Origin: Conexibacter sp.
GTDB lineage: Bacteria > Actinomycetota > Thermoleophilia > Solirubrobacterales > Solirubrobacteraceae
DNA: 6,226 nucleotides
Direction of reading: 5' to 3'
Assembly: GCA_025964295.1 (NCBI GenBank)
Contig: JAOPZD010000270.1
Location: forward strand, 1 to 6,226
In this document: positions 1 to 4,753 of the stretch, piece after piece
How the letters are laid out: each line of letters opens with the position of its first letter
How positions within the stretch are numbered: the stretch's first letter is position 1
Translations under genes and position numbers: made by a program
The notes under the pieces: model-generated
Told to the model about the DNA's origin: nothing
Databases searched by the model: none
Seen by the model: the letters and a program-made list of their open reading frames with translations, nothing else

Positions 1-2
1 CG

Positions 3-1145
3 GCGGGCGTGGCGCTGGGCGGCGACCTCGCCGGGTCTCCGGTCGGCCCGGTGCTCGCCGCGGCGGGCCAGGGCGCGGTCGCGGCGGCGTGGCGGCTGGA
101 CAAGCCGAGGAAGTACGAGTCGATCGCGGCGCTGGCCGCCGATCCCGGGGGCGCGCTGAGCACGCCGGTCGTGGTCAGTCCCGCCGACGCCGACGGGGTG
201 CGCCATCCGGCGGTCGCCGTGGGCGCGGGCGGCGATGCGGTCTTGGCCTACAACACGAACACCCGCGCGGTCCACCTGAGCATGCGTGGCGCGATCGCGA
301 TCAGCCTGCGCGCGCACGGCCAGGGGTTCGGCGAGCAGATCATGATCGACCGCACGCCGTCGACGCCACCCGCCGTGGCGATCGCCGACGACGGCCGCGG
401 GGTCGTCGCCTGGACGCGCCTGCGGCGCGTGTGGGCGGTGTCGTTCGACGCGGCGGCCGGGACGGTGGGGGACCCCAAGGCGGTGAGCGGCGCCGGGCCG
501 GTCGGCGGGATCGCGGCGGCGGCGGGACCCGACGGCGCGGCGACGATCGCGTGGCGGACGCACCGCCGGGACGGCCGGTTCTCGCGCTACCAGGTGCAGG
601 CGGTGCATCGCGCGGGCGGCGCCGGGGCGTTCGGGCGGACGGTGCAGACCGTGGCGGAGGCGGGTCGGCGCGGGTTCATCCGGGAGGTGCGGCTGGTGGC
701 CGACGAGGAGGGGCTCACGACCCTGGCGTGGGCGCCCGAGACCTTCGGCAGCGATCACAACGTCGGGATCAACGGCGTCACCGCGACCGTGCAGAGCGCG
801 TCGCTCGACCTCGACACCGGCCGGTTCGGGCGACCGGCCATCGTGGCCCCGGCCCGCGGCAAGAGCTGCTTCACGCCCGCGCTCGCCGCCCGCGCCGGCG
901 TCGCCGTCGCCGCCTGGGAATGCCGCGACCGCACCTCCACGACCGTCGACTACGCCCGCCTCAGCCTCCCACGCACCGCCCAGATCCTGAGCACGCCCCT
1001 GCGCCGCAACGTCGCGTTCGGACCGATCGCGATCACCATCGGCCTCGACACGACCGGCACCGCGACCATCACGACCACCACCGCGACCCAGCCGGATGCG
1101 ACCAAGCCCCTGGTCTGGACCGTGCTCGCGACCACCGGCCGCTAG
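3..1145 (+). CDS. Beta-propeller-like repeat protein, 3' portion (5' end outside window)
   Basis: The frame is open to the left edge. The first possible start in the window is a GTG at 9, but no ribosome binding site precedes it and the repeat pattern is already running, so the gene probably begins upstream. Counting from that GTG, 378 residues are visible. A short unit recurs about every 50-60 residues: a hydrophobic strand, a Gly/Asp turn, a second strand ending in A-W or A-Y. Examples are PAVAVGAGGDAVLAYN near 67-82, PAVAIADDGRGVVAWTR near 121-137, IAAAAGPDGAATIAWR near 168-183, VRLVADEEGLTTLAWA near 227-242 and PALAARAGVAVAAWE near 290-304. This spacing fits a beta-propeller or similar all-beta fold; such proteins are often secreted in soil actinobacteria. 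No catalytic motif is visible. The C-terminus is Thr-rich (about 347-363). The TAG stop overlaps the -10 box of the next gene, a tRNA. Function unknown. Confidence 0.8.
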   Translation, partial: AGVALGGDLAGSPVGPVLAAAGQGAVAAAWRLDKPRKYESIAALAADPGGALSTPVVVSPADADGVRHPAVAVGAGGDAVLAYNTNTRAVHLSMRGAIAISLRAHGQGFGEQIMIDRTPSTPPAVAIADDGRGVVAWTRLRRVWAVSFDAAAGTVGDPKAVSGAGPVGGIAAAAGPDGAATIAWRTHRRDGRFSRYQVQAVHRAGGAGAFGRTVQTVAEAGRRGFIREVRLVADEEGLTTLAWAPETFGSDHNVGINGVTATVQSASLDLDTGRFGRPAIVAPARGKSCFTPALAARAGVAVAAWECRDRTSTTVDYARLSLPRTAQILSTPLRRNVAFGPIAITIGLDTTGTATITTTTATQPDATKPLVWTVLATTGR

Positions 1146-1148
1146 AAT
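1143..1148 (+). promoter_or_regulatory. Probable -10 box of the tRNA gene
   Basis: TAGAAT matches the -10 consensus TATAAT at five of six positions and lies 11 bases before the mature tRNA 5' end, leaving room for a leader of a few bases. Its first three bases are the TAG stop of the upstream CDS, so the two genes are packed without spare sequence. No convincing -35 hexamer is present at 16-18 bases upstream; the best partial match, TGGACC at 1116-1121, is too far away (21 bases). Confidence 0.55.
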
Positions 1149-1159
1149 CGGCCGCCCTC

Positions 1160-1233
1160 GGCTGGGTAGCTCAGCTGGTTAGAGCGCACGACTCATAATC
1201 GTGAGGTCCGGGGTTCGAGTCCCCGCCCAGCTA
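1160..1233 (+). tRNA. tRNA-Met (CAU anticodon), probably elongator
   Basis: A full cloverleaf can be folded by eye in 74 nt. The acceptor is GGCTGGG with CCCAGCT (one G-U pair at 1-72), followed by T8 and A9. The D arm stems are GCTC/GAGC. The anticodon stem is CACGA/TCGTG around the loop CTCATAA, with anticodon CAT at 1194-1196. The variable loop is AGGTC, the T arm CGGGG-TTCGAGT-CCCCG and the discriminator A. No CCA is encoded. A paired 1-72 position and absence of the three G-C pairs at the anticodon stem base argue against initiator tRNA. Elongator Met is preferred, but tRNA-Ile2, whose CAU is modified to lysidine and read as AUA, also carries a CTCATAA loop and cannot be fully excluded by eye. 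No repeat of its 3' end was found downstream, so there is no sign of an element integrated here. Confidence 0.95.
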
Positions 1234-1293
1234 TACGAGGCGTTTGCAGCGTTTTCGTGTGCCTTTGCGGCCCGTGCCGTCCGCTCCGCTCGG

Positions 1294-1299
1294 TAGGCT
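1294..1299 (+). promoter_or_regulatory. Possible -10 box for the 141-aa gene
   Basis: TAGGCT fits the actinobacterial TANNNT pattern and would start transcription near 1305, giving a leader of about 70 nt before the ATG at 1377. No good -35 hexamer is seen 16-18 bases upstream. The same hexamer in a similar context occurs on the minus strand at 5904-5909. Confidence 0.3.
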
Positions 1300-1322
1300 C
1301 ACGAGCGACATCCTTAACAGAG

Positions 1323-1354
1323 TGCCCCCGCGCCGCTACCAACGACCGGGGGCA
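1323..1354 (+). promoter_or_regulatory. Stem-loop in the leader of the 141-aa gene
   Basis: TGCCCCCG at 1323-1330 pairs perfectly with CGGGGGCA at 1347-1354, an 8-bp GC-rich stem with a 16-nt loop. It ends six bases before the AAGGAG ribosome binding site of the following gene. There is no T-tract after it, so it is not a textbook intrinsic terminator. It could be a tRNA transcript terminator or processing barrier, or a structure that affects translation of the next gene. Confidence 0.5.
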
Positions 1355-1376
1355 TGGCCCAAGGAGCATTCCCTCC

Positions 1377-1802
1377 ATGAGCATCGCGCAGCGTAACGAC
1401 GCCTGCCTGATCACCGTCGACCCGTTGGAGGCCGACGTCCTCCGCCACCAGACCCTCGTGGTCCTGGAGGCCAACCACCACTACTTCGAGGACGTCCGGG
1501 ACTTCGGGCCCGAGGCGCAGTTCGCGTTGTCGGCGATCTACCGCGACGCGTTCGCGGTGCTGGACGCGGTGGGGCGGGCGGCGTCGGCCGGGGCGGCGGA
1601 GCCGGTTGTCGTGCCGCTGACCGCGGGGCATGTGGAGCAGCTCTGGCGACGCCGGCGCGAGTTGGGACACACCAACATCGATCGCGTCGGAGGCGGCGGC
1701 GACATCGCGACGATGCGTCCGGGGATCGACTCCACTCGCGTTGCCGCCCAGGTGCTCGATCGCCTGATCGGCGCGTGTGGCGTAGACACCACGGCGGCCT
1801 AG
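1377..1802 (+). CDS. Hypothetical protein, 141 aa
   Basis: The ATG at 1377 is chosen because AAGGAG lies at 1361-1366, ten bases upstream; an in-frame ATG at 1257 would place the start too close to the tRNA and adds an unlikely Cys/Arg-rich segment. The protein is soluble, with no signal peptide or membrane segment. A likely N-terminal strand/helix region (LITVDPLEADVLRHQTLVVL, about 11-30) is followed by an acidic helical part containing ANHHYFEDVRDFG (about 32-44) and a long helix around ALSAIYRDAFAVLDAVGRAA. A basic patch RRRREL sits near 91-96, then a Gly-rich linker VGGGGD near 104-109 and a C-terminal helix ending in GACGVDTTAA. Third codon positions are strongly G/C, as expected for a real gene here. 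I do not recognise the family. It appears to be a single-gene unit bounded by the leader stem-loop and a hairpin just after its stop. Confidence 0.8.
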   Translation: MSIAQRNDACLITVDPLEADVLRHQTLVVLEANHHYFEDVRDFGPEAQFALSAIYRDAFAVLDAVGRAASAGAAEPVVVPLTAGHVEQLWRRRRELGHTNIDRVGGGGDIATMRPGIDSTRVAAQVLDRLIGACGVDTTAA

Positions 1803-1810
1803 CGTTGCTG

Positions 1811-1846
1811 GGCTCTCCGGGCGGCGTCGATGCCGCCCGCAGAGCC
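1811..1846 (+). terminator. Hairpin after the 141-aa gene
   Basis: GGCTCT (1811-1816) pairs with AGAGCC (1841-1846), and GGGCGGC (1819-1825) with GCCGCCC (1832-1838). Together they form a 13-bp interrupted stem with a 2x2 internal loop and a 6-nt apex loop. It starts eight bases after the TAG stop. There is no T-tract behind it, so it could act as a non-canonical (L-shaped) terminator or a 3'-end stabiliser. Confidence 0.55.
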
Positions 1847-1882
1847 TGGCACCGCGACAGCGATTCCGATCGAAACGAACCG

Positions 1883-2035
1883 ATGTCTCACCGCTACCGC
1901 GATCACGCGAAAGCGGAAGCGCGCTTCCGCTCGGTGTCCTTCGACCGGATGCGCCCAGGACGCGGGTGGGCGTTTCGGGCCAAGAAGTCGGGCCCTCGCA
2001 TCAGCGCACGGGTCACCCCCGGCTCACGTTGGTGA
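1883..2035 (+). CDS. Possible small basic protein, 50 aa (doubtful)
   Basis: An ATG-to-TGA frame of 50 codons fills much of the 1803-2063 gap. The product begins MSHRYRDHAKAEARF and is very rich in Arg, Lys and His. Third codon positions are moderately G/C-rich, which is compatible with coding. Against it: no Shine-Dalgarno lies before the ATG, the frame runs through a perfect 20-bp palindrome at 1912-1931, and its end runs into a strong stem-loop at 2017-2042. Those structures could equally create the frame by chance. No family recognised; apart from this frame and the inverted repeats, the gap shows nothing else. Confidence 0.2.
   Translation: MSHRYRDHAKAEARFRSVSFDRMRPGRGWAFRAKKSGPRISARVTPGSRW
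1912..1931. repeat. Perfect 20-bp palindrome
   Basis: AGCGGAAGCGCGCTTCCGCT equals its own reverse complement over all 20 bases, with no spacer. A spacer-free palindrome is a poor RNA hairpin but a good site for a symmetric dimeric DNA-binding protein; a cruciform is also possible. It sits inside a doubtful small ORF, about 110 bases after the 141-aa gene stop. Confidence 0.7.
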
Positions 2036-2042
2036 GCCGGGG
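2017..2042. terminator. Stem-loop 1 between convergent genes
   Basis: CCCCGGCTCAC (2017-2027) and GTGAGCCGGGG (2032-2042) pair perfectly over 11 bp with a GTTG tetraloop. It lies between the plus-strand genes and the 3' end of the minus-strand 81-aa gene, so it can serve transcripts from both sides. No T-tract is seen on either strand. Confidence 0.6.
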
Positions 2043-2050
2043 CCGCCCGT

Positions 2051-2076
2051 GCTGGGCCGCTATCTAGCGGCCTAGC
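2051..2076. terminator. Stem-loop 2, containing the stop codon of the 81-aa gene
   Basis: GCTGGGCCGCT (2051-2061) pairs with AGCGGCCTAGC (2066-2076) over 11 bp with one G-T wobble and a 4-nt ATCT loop. The minus-strand TAG stop of the 81-aa gene (2064-2066) sits at the apex. It follows stem-loop 1 after only eight bases, making a tandem structure typical of a termination zone between convergent units, though without T-tracts. Confidence 0.55.
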
Positions 2077-2309
2077 CCACGTCTGCTCATACCGCGTCCT
2101 ACCGCTGGAGCGGGCATCGTCGGACGGATCTGGAGCGACGCACCGGTGATGTGGTGCGCCTCGCCCGCGTACCAGGGCAGGTCCACGAGCTCGTTGTTCG
2201 CCATCGCGTGCTGGATGACCGCGAGCGCTTGGTCGGCGTCCGCGTCCTCCAGCCAGTCGGAGACGTGGGTCTTGTTGTCACCCGGCAGGGTGATCTTGAT
2301 CCTCTTCAT
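2064..2309 (-). CDS. Hypothetical protein, 81 aa
   Basis: The ATG at 2309 is chosen over an upstream in-frame ATG at 2498 because a near-perfect Shine-Dalgarno, AAAGGAGAT, lies at 2316-2324 with a 6-base gap, and because the longer version would read through the promoter region. The protein starts with a basic strand MKRIKITLPGD (1-11), followed by an acidic amphipathic helix SDWLEDADADQALAVIQHAM (about 17-36). Next comes NELVDLPWYAGEAHH (39-53), a probable strand with His and acidic side chains, and then a strand TGASLQIRP. The tail is Pro/Gly/Arg-rich. No signal peptide or membrane segment is visible. I do not recognise the family. Its promoter and leader lie in the AT-richer island, unlike the G/C-biased body, and its stop sits in a stem-loop. 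It appears to be monocistronic. Confidence 0.8.
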   Translation of the reverse strand: MKRIKITLPGDNKTHVSDWLEDADADQALAVIQHAMANNELVDLPWYAGEAHHITGASLQIRPTMPAPAVGRGMSRRGLGR

Positions 2310-2370
2310 CAGGGGATCTCCTTTCTTACTGCTGTTATTGGAAGGCCGAGAGGATTCCCGACTCGTAGTA

Positions 2371-2399
2371 AGAGTAACAGGATGCATAATTCTTGTCAA
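2371..2399 (-). promoter_or_regulatory. Promoter of the 81-aa gene
   Basis: On the minus strand a consensus -35 TTGACA (2394-2399) is followed by a 17-base spacer and a -10 TACTCT (2371-2376), which keeps the conserved T, A and final T. Transcription would begin near 2364, giving a leader of about 55 nt that ends in the strong ribosome binding site at 2316-2324. This is the best housekeeping-type promoter in the window. Confidence 0.65.
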
Positions 2400-2408
2400 G
2401 TCCTTGAC
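2395..2408. promoter_or_regulatory. Inverted repeat overlapping the -35 box
   Basis: GTCAAGTCCTTGAC has two perfect 6-base arms around a 2-base centre. It covers five of the six bases of the minus-strand -35 hexamer at 2394-2399, so a protein bound there would block RNA polymerase. This is consistent with an operator, although a TTGAC-containing palindrome can also arise from two back-to-back -35 elements. Confidence 0.4.
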
Positions 2409-2464
2409 TCTGAATTCGTATGAAAATGGGAGATCTGGAGGACGCGATCGACGCGATTCGCGAC

Positions 2465-2485
2465 GATTTAACTTTAATGTTAATC
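2465..2485. promoter_or_regulatory. AT-rich inverted repeat before the small plus-strand ORF
   Basis: TTAAC (2468-2472) and GTTAA (2479-2483) are inverted around six bases (TTTAAT). The symmetry extends to GATT/AATC if one extra T is allowed. It lies just upstream of an ACGGAG ribosome binding site and the ATG at 2501. In a genome this rich in G+C, an AT-rich dyad at such a position suggests an operator or a -10 region. Confidence 0.35.
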
Positions 2486-2500
2486 TCACGGAGAACATTT

Positions 2501-2605
2501 ATGTATTCGACTGAAGACTTGGCGCGAAAGCCATGCGGCCAGGGTGATAGTGCCGTCGCGAACGCTGAAGCGTCGCGGTACTCGGGCCGTGTGATGGGCG
2601 CGTAG
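2501..2605 (+). CDS. Possible small protein, 34 aa
   Basis: The ATG at 2501 has GGAG at 2490-2493 with a 7-base gap, a reasonable ribosome binding site. The 34-residue product begins MYSTEDLARKPCGQGDSA and ends GRVMGA at a TAG. The same frame is open upstream to an ATG at 2420, which would give 61 residues starting MKMGDLEDAIDAIRDDL, a helix-like segment, but that start has no ribosome binding site and the extension crosses the dyad at 2465-2485. Codon bias is weak. The frame includes a hairpin-capable repeat (CGCG-ACGCT / AGCGT-CGCG, 2557-2577, with one bulged base). It is divergent from the 81-aa gene, and its stop nearly abuts the stop of the minus-strand frame at 2607. No family recognised; it may be spurious. 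Confidence 0.3.
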   Translation: MYSTEDLARKPCGQGDSAVANAEASRYSGRVMGA

Positions 2606-2606
2606 A

Positions 2607-2804
2607 TCAGTCGGTCGGGATGCCGCGCCGTCCTTTGCGCTCGTGATAGCCCGCGCCGTCCAATCTCAGCCGCAAGCCGGCGCGGGCGAGGTAGGTCTGC
2701 TGGGTAAAGGTGAGGCCGGCGAGGCGGGTCTCACGGTGAGGTGCGTGGAAGTCGGGTGCACGGTCGGGTCGTGCAGGGCGGGCCGTCGCCCGTCCGGTCA
2801 GCAC
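2607..2804 (-). CDS. Possible 65-aa protein downstream of the DUF6946-like gene (doubtful)
   Basis: This frame could start at a GTG at 2804 that overlaps the stop of the preceding gene (2798-2800) by seven bases, an arrangement compatible with translational coupling; an ATG at 2855 would overlap that gene more. The N-terminal part is low-complexity Arg/Ala/Pro and looks like an out-of-frame reading. The last 45 or so residues, containing LAGLTFTQQTYLARAGLRLR and GYHERKGRRGIPTD, have strongly G/C-biased third positions and balanced composition. This may therefore be the remnant of a gene tail rather than an intact gene. Family unknown. Confidence 0.3.
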   Translation of the reverse strand: MLTGRATARPARPDRAPDFHAPHRETRLAGLTFTQQTYLARAGLRLRLDGAGYHERKGRRGIPTD

Positions 2805-3574
2805 AGCACGGTGACCAACTTGGCGACGTGGAGCGGGAAAGTAGCGGGTCGCCATGTGCCGTCGCCGCCCACGTCGATCGGCGCCGTGATCCAGGCGTCA
2901 TGGGTGCCCGTGCGCTCGAAGTCAGAGCCGGCGAGCCGGGTGAGGAACTGTTCGAGGGCGACTTGGTTAGAGGCGTGGCGTTTTTCGTCGGTGAGCTCGG
3001 TGCGGAACTCGTGGACCAGCAGGACGGCGTGGGAGGCGCCAGCGACCTTGGCGTCGGCGACCGTCCCAGCGACGGCCGAGAGCAGCTGATACCCCAGGCC
3101 CGCGAGCGGTGGGGCACTCGTGTCGGTGTCGATCTTCGCCCCGAACATGGTGGTGGTCAGCCCGTCGAGGCGTTCGGGGGCGCCACTGCCGATGTTGCGG
3201 TCGAGCGCCGCGGCCTTCCAGCGGCTCAACGGCTGGTCGAAGGGCTCGTCGGCCTTGCCCTCCACGCCGAGGACCAGCGGCCCCGCGTTAGTCGTGCCGT
3301 GGACCAGGAGGTCGTGGTTGCGTGGCCCGCGGGGGTTGTCGTCGAAGCGGGTCTTCTTCTCGGCGATGCCCTTGTCGAGGGTCCCATCCGCGAGCTCGGG
3401 ACGGAGGCGCAGCAGGGCGGTGACGCGGGCCTGCGCGTCACGCTCGATCCAGTCGGCGGCTAGCACGTAGGCGCTGCGTCCCGGCTTCCAGTGGTGGTCG
3501 GCGGCTGGCTTACCCCGGTCGCGCCAGTCGTTGAGCGTGTGGATGGCCTGCCCGTGGCGGTCCTCGAAGCGCAT
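2798..3574 (-). CDS. DUF6946-like protein with PD-(D/E)XK-like nuclease signature, 258 aa
   Basis: The ATG at 3574 is the first start after an in-frame TGA and is placed seven bases after a -10 box, consistent with a leaderless message. Three blocks match, from memory, the pattern of the DUF6946 family: HWKPGRSAYVLAADWIE (28-44), LVLGVEGKADEPFDQPLSRW (100-119) and GYQLLSAVAGTVADAK (161-176) followed by HAVLLVHEF (182-190). D88 in RNHDLLVHG, then E105-G-K107 in a beta strand 17 residues later, give the D...ExK spacing of PD-(D/E)XK nuclease folds; this catalytic reading is my inference, as the family has no established function that I know of. It is soluble and has no signal peptide. It stands alone, with a doubtful 65-aa frame downstream and the zincin-like gene about 210 bases upstream. 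I see no partner methylase or helicase, so a restriction or defence role is not supported. Confidence 0.75.
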   Translation of the reverse strand: MRFEDRHGQAIHTLNDWRDRGKPAADHHWKPGRSAYVLAADWIERDAQARVTALLRLRPELADGTLDKGIAEKKTRFDDNPRGPRNHDLLVHGTTNAGPLVLGVEGKADEPFDQPLSRWKAAALDRNIGSGAPERLDGLTTTMFGAKIDTDTSAPPLAGLGYQLLSAVAGTVADAKVAGASHAVLLVHEFRTELTDEKRHASNQVALEQFLTRLAGSDFERTGTHDAWITAPIDVGGDGTWRPATFPLHVAKLVTVLC

Positions 3575-3581
3575 GACGGCG

Positions 3582-3610
3582 AGCGTAGTCGCCTTTCAGG
3601 GCAGGGTCGA
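3582..3610 (-). promoter_or_regulatory. Leaderless-type promoter of the DUF6946-like gene
   Basis: On the minus strand TCGACC (3605-3610, four of six matches to the -35 consensus), a 17-base spacer and TACGCT (3582-3587) precede the ATG at 3574 by exactly seven bases. That distance puts the transcription start at or next to the A of the ATG. The absence of a Shine-Dalgarno near the start agrees. Leaderless genes with TANNNT-N7-ATG are common in actinobacteria. Confidence 0.55.
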
Positions 3611-3751
3611 GCGTGCGGTGAGGTTCCGAAAGCGGCCGGCGTGCGCTGAGCGCCGTGAGCGACGATGGCCTCGGGCGGTGGTCATCTGTGGAGCACTGGG
3701 CGCGACGCGAAGTGCTGCGGAGAGACTTCCACCGTCGTTCTCACGGACTCG

Positions 3752-3777
3752 CCCTCATCGACGTGCCCCGCTGAGGG
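3752..3777 (-). terminator. Weak inverted repeat after the zincin-like gene
   Basis: CCCTCA (3752-3757) and TGAGGG (3772-3777) are inverted around 14 bases, starting seven bases beyond the stop of the minus-strand zincin-like gene. The stem is only 6 bp with no T-tract, so a terminator role is tentative. The remainder of the 3575-3783 gap shows only the promoter of the DUF6946-like gene and no convincing ORF. Confidence 0.25.
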
Positions 3778-3783
3778 TCGGCT

Positions 3784-4500
3784 CTACAATCCCTGCTCTA
3801 ACCGCTCCCACAACTCCCGCGCGGAGTACATACGGACGATCGACGCGACCGGGAACCCGCGACGCGCCGCATGGGCCTCGACGGCCGAGAGGTGGACGAA
3901 CGCGAAGGCGACCATACGCGCTGGCAGCGTCTCGGGAGGTGGGGGCGGAAGAAGCGAGCACGCGAGCGGTCGACGATCGCTGTCGCGGATCGCTTGCACC
4001 TCGGCGGCGCTGAACCGCTTACTGATGTAGACCGACGCAGCGGCGTTGCAGTCCATCTCCGTCGGGATCGTGTTGATAAGTGCGCCGGCCTGACAGCCGT
4101 CCAAGCCGCCGACGACCTCGGGGAGCACGTCGTGCTCAATGAAGTCCTGAAGGTCGAAAATGGCCAGCATCGCGTCCCACTGGCGGGCATGTTCAAGCTC
4201 GTGCCGCACGAGAGCTGCGAACGTCGCGCGGTCCTCGGGCGCCGCCGCAATGGCAATGCGGTGTAGGTCGCGGTTCTCATTGCTGTTGGCCTCGGCGCGC
4301 TGCGCGTCGTTTCCGGGCCATGCGCGATCGCCTGGCTCGATGTCTTGGTGCGGCCGAAACCACGACGCGCCGACGTGGCTGATCCCCAACCCAGGGAGCG
4401 CGAAGAAGCGCACCTGTTCGTGCGTGTAGCCCGCGTCCGCAAGCGCGGCAGCACGCTCCTCCTGAATCGCTGCGTCGCTGATCGGCACGCAGAGCATCAT
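3784..4500 (-). CDS. Zincin-like (HExxH) putative metalloprotease, 238 aa
   Basis: HELEH at residues 100-104 (context LVRHELEHARQWDA) is a zinc-binding HExxH motif: H100 and H104 as ligands and E101 as the catalytic base. A helix 44 residues later, IPTEMDCNAAASVYIS (145-160), offers E148 as third ligand, the arrangement of gluzincin-type peptidases. The first 70 residues contain WFRPHQDIEPGDRAW and look like a separate N-terminal lobe. A proline run, LLPPPPPETLP (183-193), separates the C-terminal helices. No signal peptide or membrane segment is visible, so it is probably cytoplasmic. Two adjacent ATGs (4500 and 4497) are candidates; AGG just before the first ATG spaces better with the second. 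The protein does not match a named family that I can place with confidence, so substrate and activity are unknown. It is a single gene with gaps of about 210 and 250 bases on either side. Confidence 0.75.
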   Translation of the reverse strand: MMLCVPISDAAIQEERAAALADAGYTHEQVRFFALPGLGISHVGASWFRPHQDIEPGDRAWPGNDAQRAEANSNENRDLHRIAIAAAPEDRATFAALVRHELEHARQWDAMLAIFDLQDFIEHDVLPEVVGGLDGCQAGALINTIPTEMDCNAAASVYISKRFSAAEVQAIRDSDRRPLACSLLPPPPPETLPARMVAFAFVHLSAVEAHAARRGFPVASIVRMYSARELWERLEQGL

Positions 4501-4753
4501 GCCTGCTCGCTAGGACGGTCGTCAGGCCGAAGCGCGATGGCGGGAGGGCGATCTGAGACCGTCGGTTCAGTAGGTCGGATCGACGTGCGCTTCTGCTTCC
4601 GCGTGATACGAGCACCCGCCGCCGTGCGCCAGGGCCGACGCGATCCCGCAGGATCGTCCGCTCGTCCCTTTCGCGTCGGGTGGAAAAATCGAATGGTCGG
4701 CGGGTTGGGACGAACCGTTGGTGCGAGGCGCTCGCGCCGGGTCGAACGCCCGC
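4501..4753. other. Gap between the zincin-like and GNAT genes
   Basis: No convincing gene. A minus-strand frame ending at 4567 has a coding-like tail (GGGCSYHAEAEAHVDPTY, G/C-biased third positions) but no plausible start outside the GNAT gene, so it could be a decayed fragment. A small hairpin is formed by CGATCC (4641-4646) and GGATCG (4651-4656) around CGCA. A run of five A at 4684-4688 is the only AT-rich spot. No clear promoter for the zincin-like gene was found. Confidence 0.4.

Noticed and set aside
89..1198. 369-codon plus-strand frame over the first gene
   Set aside because: Extremely Arg/Gly/Asp-rich, low-complexity product typical of an out-of-frame reading in high-GC DNA; it also runs into the tRNA gene.
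1160..1233. tRNA 3' end as an attachment site for an integrated element
   Set aside because: No second copy of the tRNA 3' end and no integrase were found in the window.
1193..1474. Minus-strand frame ending GRGLEPRTSRL
   Set aside because: This is the well-known false ORF made by reading the complement of a tRNA T-arm and anticodon arm; it overlaps the tRNA and the 141-aa gene.
2741..3463. 240-codon plus-strand frame
   Set aside because: Antisense to the DUF6946-like gene, which has recognisable family blocks; the plus-strand product has no recognisable domain.
2798..4500. DUF6946-like and zincin-like genes as a two-gene defence or toxin system
   Set aside because: They are separated by about 210 bases, the DUF6946-like gene has its own promoter, and nothing in either sequence ties them functionally.
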